Shown: piece after piece, positions 1 to 9,092 of the stretch | Position numbering within the stretch: the stretch's first letter is position 1 | Layout of the letters: the number at the start of each line of letters is the position of its first letter | Origin: JAZDJJ01 sp043804035 | GTDB taxonomy: Bacteria > Bacteroidota > Bacteroidia > Palsa-948 | Assembly: GCA_043804035.1 (NCBI GenBank) | Contig: JAZDJJ010000097.1 | Location: 1 to 51,673 of the forward strand | Length of the DNA stretch: 51,673 nucleotides | Direction of reading: 5' to 3' | Position numbers and translations under genes: made by a program | The notes under the pieces: model-generated | Seen by the model: only the letters and a program-made list of their open reading frames with translations | The model's database searches: none | What the model was told of the DNA's origin: nothing

Positions 1-127
1 ATTAGTATAATATGAAATCGCAAAGACAAGTCCTCTATGGAAAGTGTATTTAACTTTTTGTAGGGGACTTTCTATTTGAAAGATAAGACATTTAATAGAA
101 ACGTACATAAAATTTTTAATTACACAA

Positions 128-210
128 TGACGAGCTAAGGAGATGATTTATTGAGGTGGCGGGTCAAAGCCCGCCATGACGAACAAATCAAAGAGGATTT
201 ATAGAAGAAA
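128..210. repeat. Dispersed repeat, inverted copy at 16154-16237
   Basis: This segment matches the reverse complement of 16154-16237 over about 85 bases with few differences. Both copies hold a hairpin of the form GGCGGGTC-AA-GCCCGCC, a TGACGA stretch and the end motif GGATTTATAGAA. The hairpin and the presence of copies in opposite orientation 16 kb apart suggest a REP- or MITE-like element. No coding capacity is seen. Confidence 0.7.
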
Positions 211-245
211 CTAAATACGAAATCCGAAATCCAAAGAACCAAATC

Positions 246-264
246 CCTGCCTGCGGCAGGCAGG
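246..264. repeat. GC-rich palindrome, second copy at 50491-50508
   Basis: CCTGCCTGC and its exact reverse complement are separated by one base. A gapless version lies at 50491-50508. Its GC richness against AT-rich surroundings marks it as a small repetitive extragenic palindrome. A diverged relative may sit at about 417-440. Confidence 0.7.
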
Positions 265-527
265 CGAAACAAATAACAAATACAAATATTAAAATCACAA
301 ATGCAAAACAAAAATTATTTCTTAACTAAAAAATAAGTGGATCACTTTCATTTGGCATATAACCATTATTTTCTAATTACTTATTTCTTTTTTCTATACC
401 ATTTTCTATTCTCACGCCTGTCTGCAGGGCATAGGCAGATAACCAAATAAATGGGCTCAATATCAAAAAAGGATTTATAGAAGAAAGTTAAAAATTGGAA
501 GATGTTACAGATATAAAATTTTAACTT

Positions 528-1331
528 TTGAATTTAACAGATACACATACTCATCTCTTTCTGAAAGAATTTAATTCCGACCGTACGGAAATAGTTCAAC
601 GTGCAATTTCAGTAGGAGTTAAAAAACTTTTCCTTCCGAACATTGACAGCACTTCCATTTCTGATTTACTCTCAATGGAAGAACAGTTTTCTGATTATAC
701 AACAAACTGTGGCAAGATTGTTTTTTCTATGATGGGATTACATCCTTGTTCAGTGAATGAAAAATACGAAGAGGAATTAAAAATTGTTGAGAACTGGCTC
801 GGCAAAAAAAAGTTTATCGCAGTAGGCGAAATAGGAATGGATTATTACCACGACAAAACTTTTATTGCTCAGCAAAAAGATGCTTTTGTAAAACAAATTG
901 TTCTGGCAAAAAAATATAATCTTCCCATCGTCATTCACCAGCGCGAATGTTTTGATGATTTATTTTCTATTGTGCAGGAGCAGAATGACGAAAACTTAAA
1001 AGGAATTTTTCATTGCTTCACAGGTACGATAGAGCAGGCACAAAAAATTATTTCTCTCGGAGGATTTAAACTCGGAATAGGTGGAGTGGTAACATATAAA
1101 AACTCATTACTTGCAGAAGTGCTAAAGCAAATTGATTTGAAGCACATCGTTTTGGAAACCGACTCGCCTTATCTCACACCTGTTCCATATCGTGGCAAAC
1201 GCAACGAAAGTTCTTATCTTCTTATTATTGCACAAAAAATTGCCGAAATAAAAAAAATTTCTGTCGAAGAAGTTGCAGAGCTTACTATGCAAAATGCAAA
1301 TGAAATTTTTTTGGTTGACAAATTGACATAG
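528..1331 (+). CDS. tatD: TatD family metal-dependent hydrolase
   Basis: A TatD-type deoxyribonuclease/hydrolase of the amidohydrolase superfamily, a TIM barrel with two divalent metals, presumably cytosolic. Metal ligands are visible: the HTH metal motif (His7, His9), Glu101 in GEIGMD, His137 in IHQRE, His162 in FHCF, and Asp212 in LETDSPYL. The 267 residues match the usual length of about 255-265. The start is TTG: an in-frame stop lies two codons upstream, and the conserved DTHTHL begins at residue 5, so no other start fits. The next gene begins at the base after the stop, which suggests co-transcription and coupled translation. Cellular role is inferred from the family (DNA quality control or 3'-5' exonuclease activity in known members). 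Confidence 0.92.
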   Translation: MNLTDTHTHLFLKEFNSDRTEIVQRAISVGVKKLFLPNIDSTSISDLLSMEEQFSDYTTNCGKIVFSMMGLHPCSVNEKYEEELKIVENWLGKKKFIAVGEIGMDYYHDKTFIAQQKDAFVKQIVLAKKYNLPIVIHQRECFDDLFSIVQEQNDENLKGIFHCFTGTIEQAQKIISLGGFKLGIGGVVTYKNSLLAEVLKQIDLKHIVLETDSPYLTPVPYRGKRNESSYLLIIAQKIAEIKKISVEEVAELTMQNANEIFLVDKLT

Positions 1332-3347
1332 ATGAATAAAAAGAAAAAAAATATAAAACAATTTCATGGAGAAGAACAATCTTTTAAATGGATATATATT
1401 TTTCTTTTTGTCTTTGCAATTGGTTTGTATCTGAACACACTTAATCACGATTTTGCTTTTGACGATTCAGTTGTTATCACAGGAAATAAATTTACCAAGC
1501 AAGGCACAAAAGGAATTTATGAACTCGTTACCAACGATTTGTTTGCCGGAATTTACGGAAGAGCATTGGATTTGGAAGGCGGACGTTACCGCCCGCTTAC
1601 ATTGGTAATGTTTGCAGTGGAGTATCAACTTTTCGGAGACAACGCATCGCCTTATCACTTTATTAACATTCTTCTTTACGGAATAACAGCAATCATTCTT
1701 TTTCTTACACTGCTTGAAATTTTTTCCATATCTCCGGATGTAGGAGGACGAGGAGGACGAGGAGAAGGAAGAATGCTCGCTTTTATTACAACTCTTCTTT
1801 TCATTGCTCACCCAATTCATACCGAAGTAGTGGCAAACATAAAAAGCCGCGATGAAATAGTTTCATTTATATTTCTGTGCCTTACATTATTATTTCTTTT
1901 TCGTGCAGTAAGAAAAAATATTTTCACTTTTAAAAAATTAGGATTGGCTATGTTGTGCTATTTACTTTCTCTGCTGTCAAAAGAAAATGGAATTACTTTT
2001 CTTGCTATCATTCCACTTGCATTATTTTGTTTCGGGGGAAAAAACGTCAAACAAAGTTTATTATTGACGGTTCCATTTCTTTCTGTTGCAGCAGTTTATC
2101 TGATTTTTCGTACTTCTATTGTTGGAATAATTGGCGACAGAGTGAGTAATGATGTTACAGATAATCCTTTTCTTTACGCCACATTTTCCGAAAAACTCGC
2201 CACCATTTCATGGATACTCGGAAAATATTTATTGCTTCTCATTTACCCGCATCCGCTTTCATGCGATTATGGTTACAATCAAATTGCTGTTATCGGATGG
2301 ACAAATCCCAAAGCATTTCTCCCTTTGATAATTTACATTTTATTTTTTCTTTTTGCCGTGAAAACAATTTGGAATTGGAAAAAAATATCTACTTCTTCTG
2401 AACTTAACGACAAACGACAAACGATAAATTACAAACTAATTTTTGCCTTTTGCATTTTATTTTATCTCATCACCATTTCTATTGTCTCCAATGTTTTCTT
2501 CCTGATAGGAACTTCAATGGGTGAGCGATTTATTTTCTTGTCGTCACTGGGATTTTGTCTGGCATTATCTGTTTTGTTTATCCGCCTTTTGCGAATTACA
2601 AACTCGTCAGATGATGGATTACGAATAAATGCGATTTTATCTCCCAAAATTCTTATTCCATTACTTGTGATTCTTTTTTCTTATTCTGCAAAAACGATTT
2701 CAAGAAATTCTGTTTGGAAAAATAATGCGACACTTTTTAAAACCGATGTAAACATTTGTCCCGGTAGCGCCAACCTTCATTACTATTTCGCCAACACCAT
2801 GTTTACTGACCATATTAATGATGACCAAAGTTTCAAACGCGATTCGCTTTTTACTGAAGCCAAAAAAGAATTTATAAAAGCGATGAATATAAATCCTCTT
2901 TTTCATTACTGCTATTACAACATTGGTCTTATCTATGAAAAATTAAACCAGCCCGATTCTGCAATTACATGGCTATTAAAGACCATTAATCTAAAACCCG
3001 AAAACACATTAGCACAAGCGATGGCAAAAGGAGAACTCGGATTAGTTTATGGAAAACAAAAAGGCGAAATTGACAAAGCAATTCCTCTGCTGAAAGAATC
3101 TATTGCATATAGACCTGATGATTTTGGCTCTTATGAAAATTTGGGAATTTGCTATGCAATGAAAGGCGACTATGATAATTCTATTAATGCTTTTGAACAA
3201 TCACTAAAACTAAAACCCGAATTATCAAAATCGGATGCACGTTTGTTGTTGAATCTTGCATTGAGTTGGCAGAACAAAGGCAACAAACAAAAAGCGGATT
3301 ATTATTACAACGAATCTTTTAAATTAGATCCATCATTGAAGAAATAA
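1332..3347 (+). CDS. Multi-pass membrane protein with C-terminal TPR repeats (TMTC/PMT-like)
   Basis: An integral membrane protein of 671 residues. The first 460 or so hold about ten hydrophobic segments with loop motifs typical of TMTC/DUF1736-like proteins (FAFDDSVVITGN near residue 42, HPIHTEVVANIKSRDEI near 160). The last 190 contain three or four tetratricopeptide repeats (for example FSPDD-like helix pairs around 535-670). Proteins of this shape resemble GT-C glycosyltransferases of the O-mannosyltransferase type, but the reaction cannot be assigned here. It starts directly after the tatD stop. An odd stretch, GGRGGRGEGR near residues 137-146, lies in a loop and comes from a 9-base direct repeat. 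The gene is convergent with porZ, and a short CAAAAC-CC-GTTTTG hairpin lies between them. Confidence 0.8.
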   Translation: MNKKKKNIKQFHGEEQSFKWIYIFLFVFAIGLYLNTLNHDFAFDDSVVITGNKFTKQGTKGIYELVTNDLFAGIYGRALDLEGGRYRPLTLVMFAVEYQLFGDNASPYHFINILLYGITAIILFLTLLEIFSISPDVGGRGGRGEGRMLAFITTLLFIAHPIHTEVVANIKSRDEIVSFIFLCLTLLFLFRAVRKNIFTFKKLGLAMLCYLLSLLSKENGITFLAIIPLALFCFGGKNVKQSLLLTVPFLSVAAVYLIFRTSIVGIIGDRVSNDVTDNPFLYATFSEKLATISWILGKYLLLLIYPHPLSCDYGYNQIAVIGWTNPKAFLPLIIYILFFLFAVKTIWNWKKISTSSELNDKRQTINYKLIFAFCILFYLITISIVSNVFFLIGTSMGERFIFLSSLGFCLALSVLFIRLLRITNSSDDGLRINAILSPKILIPLLVILFSYSAKTISRNSVWKNNATLFKTDVNICPGSANLHYYFANTMFTDHINDDQSFKRDSLFTEAKKEFIKAMNINPLFHYCYYNIGLIYEKLNQPDSAITWLLKTINLKPENTLAQAMAKGELGLVYGKQKGEIDKAIPLLKESIAYRPDDFGSYENLGICYAMKGDYDNSINAFEQSLKLKPELSKSDARLLLNLALSWQNKGNKQKADYYYNESFKLDPSLKK

Positions 3348-3377
3348 TGACAAAACCCGTTTTGAGAAACTACTCTT

Positions 3378-5750
3378 TTAGTTTATCACTAATATTTTTG
3401 AAATAAAAGTTTTTGTGCCATCTTTGTTTGCGCAGAAAATAAGATAAACACCTGAATGCACTTTTTGTCCGTTAAGATTTTTGCCGTACCAGATTGCCTG
3501 TCCGCCAAGCGACTTGGTATGATAAACCAAATTTCCTGTGATATCAGTAATCTTCACATCTGCATCTTGTGCCAGTCCGGAGATGGCTATGGGACCATCA
3601 TATTCCGGTTGAACAGGATTTGGAAATACATATACATTTTCAAAATCCTCATTGCCTTCAGTTGCATCTCCTTGGTAAGAAATAATTCCAGATGAAGTAC
3701 CAAAAAATACTTCACCGTTTTTTGGATTGATAGTAATGGAACTGATTTCGTTTGATAACAACGGACTGTTGTCCGTAGTGAAATACTGAATTTGCTTTGT
3801 GCCATCTGCCGACATCAGAAACACTCCTGAATTTCTTGTGCCAATCCATTTTCTGTTTGCTCCATCCACAGCAATGGCTGTTATCTCTTCGGTTTCTAAT
3901 AAGATTTGCGTGTGTCCATCTTGTTGAATAAAAATTTGTTGAGCTTCGCATCCCTTGGATGAAAACACTTGGTCAGGGCAATAGAATACACCAATTCCTT
4001 TATCAGTACCTATCCATATTTCACCTTCCTTATCTTCTGCAAAGCAAATTACTTCATTGCCGGGAATGTTTCCGCTTCCTGCCGCAAAAGTGAGTTTTTT
4101 CATTTTATCATCGCTCGTTCCTACGGTTCCGTTTTCGTCAAAAACAAAAATACCTATTCCGCGTGGAATGATAATCCATTTTTGATTGTATCGATCAATT
4201 AGTATGCTTCCTGTTACCGGAGAATTTGTAAGATTTGTTATATTTTTTGGAAAATAAAATGACTGCCAGGAGCCATCTGCTTTATGTACAGCCAATGAAT
4301 TGGGAGCAGCAGAAACAGTTATCCAAAGATTTCTGTTTAAATCAAAAGCAAGTCCAAATATTCCAATCCAATGACCACTACCCCAGTCGGTAGATTGCAA
4401 ATTATTACCCGTATTAGTTTCATTCCATATTTTAACAAGTGCTCCATTATTCAATTCAATTAATCCAACACCAACCGAACCAAGATAAACATGTTCGGTA
4501 TTAACAGGGTCAATGGCAATAGAAACAATATCACGAATGGAATCTAATGCGGGAATGTTAAATTTTGTAAAACTATTCCATACTTCATCTTTAAACTGAT
4601 ATGCTTCAGCACAGTTGTAAATACCATTCCATGTTGTACTATGGTCGCCAGGCGCCACCCAAAGTGCATCATTCACATATTGCATAGAATAAACTTTGGA
4701 AGTGTTTGGTCCGTTAGGACTAAAACTTTGCGCACATTTCCATGTGCAGATATTTTTTGTAAGTCCATTAAGATAGTCGGCAATCCATGTAATGTTTGTA
4801 TCGTTATTGTCTATTATTGCCTGATATGGTACAATGGCATAATTAGTTTGGTATTGCCCTATGCGATTACCCGTCCAAATGCCATTTGCATCATAAAAGT
4901 CAACACAACTTATATATGAAATAATCAATTTATTATTTCCTGTTTCCATTTTTTTTACCGGCATACCACGAGAATCAGGTGCTAATGGAAATAATTTTTT
5001 CCAAGCGGTACCGTCGTACACATAAATAGTGTCATTTCCCCACGGTTTTGTTGGTTGCGAGAAATTGGTATAAATTTTTCCGTTCAGATGGGCAATGGTA
5101 TTGTATATTCCTTTGGGTAATCCCGAAAACTTATTCCACGAATTGAAGTTGGCAAGATTAGTAGAACTCCACAAAGCACGATATACACCTACATCAGAAG
5201 AGGCATAAATATAATTTGCATCAGCAGTAATATCTTTCACATCTATGTATCCTCCGTTTACTCCAATGTAATAAGTATCTTTGATTTCCTTTTTGTTCAT
5301 ATCCAGTACCACAATGCCAAAACCACAGGCAAGGTAAGCAAGATTGCCACGGAAATAAATATTGTTAATAGTTTTTTTAGCGGTGATGATTGTTCGTTTG
5401 ATGTCAGAAATATTATATACTCTTTTATTGGCATCAATAAGATCAATATTGGCATTTTTGTAAGCAATTAGCAGTGTGTTATTATTATCGTTATACCGAA
5501 GAGTGCTCACGCCAATATCCGAAAGTCCGTTTATTTTTGATAAACGTTCTATTGAAAAATCCTGCTTTGACAAGGAAAAAATGCCGCCTTCGGTAGCACA
5601 ATAAATATAACCATTATTGCTTTGTGCAACAGCAATGCCTTGCTGATATGATAGATGATCACGCCATTGGTATAATGGCATCTGCGCAAAAATATTATTC
5701 CAAAAAATAATGAGTAATAAAAAAGAAACGAAAGAGAAAAAGTGTTTCAA
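3378..5750 (-). CDS. porZ: Type IX secretion system protein PorZ
   Basis: PorZ is a surface-exposed part of the T9SS attachment complex (PorU-PorV-PorQ-PorZ), which anchors cargo with A-LPS in Porphyromonas. The N-terminus has a signal peptide ending near residue 22 (IFAQ), followed directly by the family hallmarks QWRDHLSYQQG and LSKINGLSDIGVSTLRYN and the block NIDLID...YNISDIKR. Two propeller domains with two-component-regulator-type blades (for example IWIGTDKGIGVF) span about residues 30-690. A type A C-terminal sorting domain (VYVFPNPVQ to the end) occupies about 705-790, as expected since PorZ is itself a T9SS cargo. Its 790 residues agree with known PorZ. It is monocistronic in appearance with its own -7 box. 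No other T9SS core genes are in the window. Confidence 0.9.
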   Translation of the reverse strand: MKHFFSFVSFLLLIIFWNNIFAQMPLYQWRDHLSYQQGIAVAQSNNGYIYCATEGGIFSLSKQDFSIERLSKINGLSDIGVSTLRYNDNNNTLLIAYKNANIDLIDANKRVYNISDIKRTIITAKKTINNIYFRGNLAYLACGFGIVVLDMNKKEIKDTYYIGVNGGYIDVKDITADANYIYASSDVGVYRALWSSTNLANFNSWNKFSGLPKGIYNTIAHLNGKIYTNFSQPTKPWGNDTIYVYDGTAWKKLFPLAPDSRGMPVKKMETGNNKLIISYISCVDFYDANGIWTGNRIGQYQTNYAIVPYQAIIDNNDTNITWIADYLNGLTKNICTWKCAQSFSPNGPNTSKVYSMQYVNDALWVAPGDHSTTWNGIYNCAEAYQFKDEVWNSFTKFNIPALDSIRDIVSIAIDPVNTEHVYLGSVGVGLIELNNGALVKIWNETNTGNNLQSTDWGSGHWIGIFGLAFDLNRNLWITVSAAPNSLAVHKADGSWQSFYFPKNITNLTNSPVTGSILIDRYNQKWIIIPRGIGIFVFDENGTVGTSDDKMKKLTFAAGSGNIPGNEVICFAEDKEGEIWIGTDKGIGVFYCPDQVFSSKGCEAQQIFIQQDGHTQILLETEEITAIAVDGANRKWIGTRNSGVFLMSADGTKQIQYFTTDNSPLLSNEISSITINPKNGEVFFGTSSGIISYQGDATEGNEDFENVYVFPNPVQPEYDGPIAISGLAQDADVKITDITGNLVYHTKSLGGQAIWYGKNLNGQKVHSGVYLIFCANKDGTKTFISKILVIN

Positions 5751-5803
5751 GGGAATAATTTTTTCTTTTTTAAAAGATAGTTAAATTCAAGTTTGAAGCG
5801 CAA

Positions 5804-5811
5804 CAAAAGTA
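5804..5811 (-). promoter_or_regulatory. -7 promoter box for porZ
   Basis: The minus strand reads TACTTTTG, a full match to the Bacteroidota consensus TAnnTTTG, 53 bases upstream of the porZ ATG. No clear -33 TTG is seen at the expected spacing, so this is a partial call. Confidence 0.5.
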
Positions 5812-6050
5812 GAAAAAATTTCATCAGGAACGAATAAATATAATTTTTGGATATAGTTAATTTGGTATAGATTTTTGAGGTGGGATTATATCAAAAAACG
5901 AACTTAATTTTTTTCTGTATTCAAGTCATAAATGCAACTTTTAGAAGGCATCCAAAACGAACTGCCCCGCAGCAATCTATTGATAATTCATACTGATGTT
6001 ATCCATTTGTTTTTCTCTTTTTTATCAACGTTTTTTTAAATCAATAGAAT

Positions 6051-6170
6051 TCCCCGACCCTTTGGGTCGTGGCAGAATGTGTAAATTCATGTTGTGAGTG
6101 AGCATGTATTCAAAAGTCATAGAATGTAGTTGTCTTTGGATGTTTGATACCTCGGCCATCTGGGTCGAGG
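6051..6170. repeat. Two GC-rich hairpins in the porZ upstream gap
   Basis: The gap 5751-6236 carries no gene. It holds two short imperfect palindromes: CCCCGACCC-TTT-GGGTCGTGG at 6052-6072, and CCTCGG...GTCGAGG at 6150-6170. They share the GACCC/GGGTC core and look like a REP pair. At 5862-5880 there is also a sequence (TTAATTTGGTATAGATTTTT) that recurs inverted at one end of the element at 23558-23690. Confidence 0.55.
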
Positions 6171-6236
6171 AGTTTCATTCACTCCGAAAGAATTACTTCA
6201 TACCATCATTGCTGACAATGCAAAAAAGAAAAAAAT

Positions 6237-8192
6237 CTATTTTGAAAGAATAACTTTTGTTTGACGGGAATTACCATTTGTATCAGAAACAAATAAGAAA
6301 TAAATGCCCGCAGGTTGAACAGAAATATCAATAGCACATCTTTGCTCTCCCGAAGAAAGAGAATAATTATTTACACTTCCGAAATTAGAAATGGATTCAT
6401 ACACTTTTTTTCCTATTACATTATAGATTTCTAAATTATATTTACTGATACTATTGCTGCCAACTGCCACTTGAAATTTTCCGCTTGATGGATTAGGGAA
6501 AACTTTTATGTCGGATAATGGAACAGAAATATTTTGAACTGAAGCAAACAAGTTCGTATCTCTAAACACGGGGCGTATCATCCACGAACCGGGAATTACA
6601 GATTGTGTCCACTTATTTGATATGTTGTAAAACATTTTGTCGTTGGAATTGATGTTTCTGTCTAATCCAATGTTTAGCAAGTCAGTAGTATATTGGATCC
6701 ATCCCACATAAAATATTCCACTGAGAACTTTTGGAGAAGTGAGTTTATAAGTATAAAAATCATTCGTTTGATTTCCCCATCCAGGATGATATTCGTATTG
6801 ATAGTTTGGAGTTACCATGCTGTCCATCAGGATAATTGTACCGGGCATTCCGCCATCGTCATTCCATAGTATTATTCTGAAATTACGTTGGGTTACGTTG
6901 GTAACAATCCAGTTGAAGAGCATCTGCACAGCAACAATAGTATCAGGGGAATTGAGTGTAAATTTGTAAGCCAATTGCCCACCTCCCACATTGATCCCAT
7001 AACCGGCTTCTGCTGTGCCATCGTCATAAGCAAAGTAGTTCAGAAATTTTTGCGTGTAGCGAAGCGTGTCATTTACTCGGTCTTCATCGGGAGTTGTATT
7101 GATTACACATTCCATAGTGAATGATGCAGTGTCGTTTAATGTTGGATAAGAATAAGCGATAAATGGTGGCGGAATATTATTACCAATTTGAGGATTACTG
7201 ATTGGAGAATAATTACAATAACCATTTGGAATAAAAGGATCAATGTTTGCATTTCCCCCTGAATAAGTTGCTTCTGTTCCACCGGTATTGTTGTAGATAG
7301 AATAATTGAATGAAGTGTTTTTTGTTACAGTATTATTGTTGCGAATGAAAAATTTCAAATCTGTTTTCATATCCGTGTATGCATACTGTTCCCATGGCAT
7401 TGCTTGATAATTTTTCAGCAACGAACGTGAATTGTACACAAAAGATACATCGTCAAAAATGGTATCCGAAGCGCTGCGCTGTTTGTCTAATAAAATATAA
7501 TCAATATGCCAGTGATCAATATTGCCGGAAGTGGTAGCGTAGTTTGTGAACCGAAACTGAAAACCGGTTTTTAAGTATGTAGTATCTATAACAGGAATCA
7601 TCACAAGACGAAAAATGGTATCGGCAGAAACAGGATCATACCCATTCATATACCAGATAGTTTTCCATAGTCCTGTTGTTGGATTTTTGAATTGCAGCAG
7701 CAATGTATCAGAATTTTCAGGGTCATTACCTCTGCCTTTTGCCTGCCAGAAAAAACTAAAATAAACCGAATCGCTAACAGCAACATTCAGTTTGATGGGT
7801 TTTGAAGTAAGTGTATCAGACGGATTGGATGCAACTGAACTATTAACAGAAAAGTCAGGCGCTCCTGATTCCCCAACACCGTCAAATGTGGCAACACCTA
7901 TTGTTACAGGCGTAATTGGATAATCACGATTGATAAAAACCTGCTTATCTATCCATCGGGAAGTATCGGGATAAATACTTTCTTTAGAGAAATCATCTAA
8001 GAAAGGAAGATTGATAGTGTCGGTAACAGATGAAAGTATCAACATTTTATTTTCTTTCAACTCGTGATATTTTTTCATCAGCACCGGGTTTACAGTAAGC
8101 TCGGTAACAATTTCTCCAGATGTTTGTTGAGTAAATCCCTGTATAGAAAATACTAAAAATAAAATTATGAGATTATTTAATATTCTCTTCAT
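6237..8192 (-). CDS. Secreted protein with T9SS type A sorting domain
   Basis: A large exported protein of unknown function. I place the start at the ATG at 8192 because it gives a proper signal peptide (MKRILNNLIILFLVFSIQGF, then TQQ); a longer reading from 8252 would start with an unrelated hydrophobic stretch inside the upstream gene. The body (about residues 30-560) is beta-rich with jelly-roll-like segments (SFFWQAKGRGNDPE, FAYDDGTAEAGYG), seen in many Bacteroidota surface proteins. The last 85 residues form a type A sorting domain (DIKVFPNPSSGKF to IYFLFVSDTNGNSRQTKVILSK). It overlaps the end of the upstream PASTA gene by 20 bases, which implies translational coupling. Confidence 0.85.
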   Translation of the reverse strand: MKRILNNLIILFLVFSIQGFTQQTSGEIVTELTVNPVLMKKYHELKENKMLILSSVTDTINLPFLDDFSKESIYPDTSRWIDKQVFINRDYPITPVTIGVATFDGVGESGAPDFSVNSSVASNPSDTLTSKPIKLNVAVSDSVYFSFFWQAKGRGNDPENSDTLLLQFKNPTTGLWKTIWYMNGYDPVSADTIFRLVMIPVIDTTYLKTGFQFRFTNYATTSGNIDHWHIDYILLDKQRSASDTIFDDVSFVYNSRSLLKNYQAMPWEQYAYTDMKTDLKFFIRNNNTVTKNTSFNYSIYNNTGGTEATYSGGNANIDPFIPNGYCNYSPISNPQIGNNIPPPFIAYSYPTLNDTASFTMECVINTTPDEDRVNDTLRYTQKFLNYFAYDDGTAEAGYGINVGGGQLAYKFTLNSPDTIVAVQMLFNWIVTNVTQRNFRIILWNDDGGMPGTIILMDSMVTPNYQYEYHPGWGNQTNDFYTYKLTSPKVLSGIFYVGWIQYTTDLLNIGLDRNINSNDKMFYNISNKWTQSVIPGSWMIRPVFRDTNLFASVQNISVPLSDIKVFPNPSSGKFQVAVGSNSISKYNLEIYNVIGKKVYESISNFGSVNNYSLSSGEQRCAIDISVQPAGIYFLFVSDTNGNSRQTKVILSK

Positions 8193-8985
8193 GAGATGTG
8201 GTATCAGGTACAAATGTTTTGATAGTAAGATAGATATCAACAGCGTTTCCATAATTGATTAGATTATCAATAGAGCAACTTGGAATCTGTTTGTAAACTA
8301 TTGCTTTTGCAGAGTCATTCGATGTTTTACAATCACTACAGATGATAGCACCTTCGCTCAATCCGCTTTCAGAAATTTTTTCAATAGCTTTTTTTAATGA
8401 TAAACCAATAAAGCATGGGACATTAATTTTTTCTTCACTCTCACCTTTTCCCAAAATCAAATCAATCACACTTCCTTTAGGAATTATAGTTCCAGATTCA
8501 ATTTTTTTTCCTTTCATCAGTTGTGTAAGTACGCAGTTAACGCAAGGGTCTGGTTTGTATTCTCTTTTTCCGACTGTTAATCCACACGACTCCAGCATAG
8601 CTATTGCTTGCCTCATAGAAGCATCCACTAAGTTTGGCATTTTCACTAACGGAGGCATCGTGGCACTAATAGTGAGATAAACCATTCTATTATATTTGAC
8701 CTGAGAATTCTTTTCCGGATCCTGTCTGATTACCGAACCTCCTTTTATTTTGAAATCAAATACTGAATCAATTATCATATAACGTAGATTCTTGTCGGCA
8801 ATAAATGTATCAATCTCATTAGTTTTTAATCCAAAAAAATCAGGAACATCAACCATTTCGCCATGCCGTGTGTAAAGATTAAGTGATTTAAAGGAAAGCC
8901 AAAGAATAATAAATCCTACAGCAAGAGAAATAATAAAGTGAATACAAAAGCGTTTGCTTTTTAGAAACTGAAAAAAAAATCTCAC
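8173..8985 (-). CDS. PASTA domain-containing membrane protein
   Basis: An inner-membrane-anchored protein with one N-terminal transmembrane segment (about residues 12-35) followed by about three PASTA domains (VDVPDFFGLKTNEID, VKMPNLVDASMRQAI, INVPCFIGLSLKKAI). PASTA domains bind muropeptides or beta-lactam-like ligands in other proteins; here there is no kinase or penicillin-binding module, as is usual for this Bacteroidota family. I choose the GTG at 8985 (270 residues, beginning VRFFFQFLKSKRF) rather than the upstream ATG at 9078, because a good promoter box at 9009-9016 lies inside the longer reading. It is divergent from ddl, a fellow cell-wall gene, which may be meaningful. Confidence 0.85.
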   Translation of the reverse strand: MRFFFQFLKSKRFCIHFIISLAVGFIILWLSFKSLNLYTRHGEMVDVPDFFGLKTNEIDTFIADKNLRYMIIDSVFDFKIKGGSVIRQDPEKNSQVKYNRMVYLTISATMPPLVKMPNLVDASMRQAIAMLESCGLTVGKREYKPDPCVNCVLTQLMKGKKIESGTIIPKGSVIDLILGKGESEEKINVPCFIGLSLKKAIEKISESGLSEGAIICSDCKTSNDSAKAIVYKQIPSCSIDNLINYGNAVDIYLTIKTFVPDTTSHEENIK

Positions 8986-9008
8986 AAAAATAAATAATGA
9001 TATATTAA

Positions 9009-9036
9009 CAAATGTATAATTTATTTCTGCATACAA
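9009..9036 (-). promoter_or_regulatory. Promoter of the PASTA operon
   Basis: The minus strand shows TTG (9034-9036), a 17-base spacer and TACATTTG (9009-9016), a full match to the Bacteroidota -33/-7 pattern. Transcription would begin about 20 bases before the GTG at 8985, which supports that start codon over the ATG at 9078. Confidence 0.6.
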
Positions 9037-9092
9037 TTGACAAACCTGTTTACATTTACAGCCAAATAACGAAATCATAAATCAAAAATTCT

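Larger units (their letters stand above)
1..527. other. Gene-free stretch with dispersed repeats
   Basis: No convincing coding region was found on either strand. The stretch contains a dispersed repeat (128-210), a GC-rich palindrome (246-264) and a second copy of the motif GGATTTATAGAAGAAA at 471-486, just before tatD. The rest is AT-rich and looks like ordinary intergenic DNA built from accumulated small repeats. Whatever gene precedes it lies outside the window. Confidence 0.6.

Noticed and set aside
8173..9078. Longer PASTA protein starting at the ATG at 9078
   Set aside because: The extra 31 residues are cysteine-rich and not family-like, and a consensus promoter lies within them.
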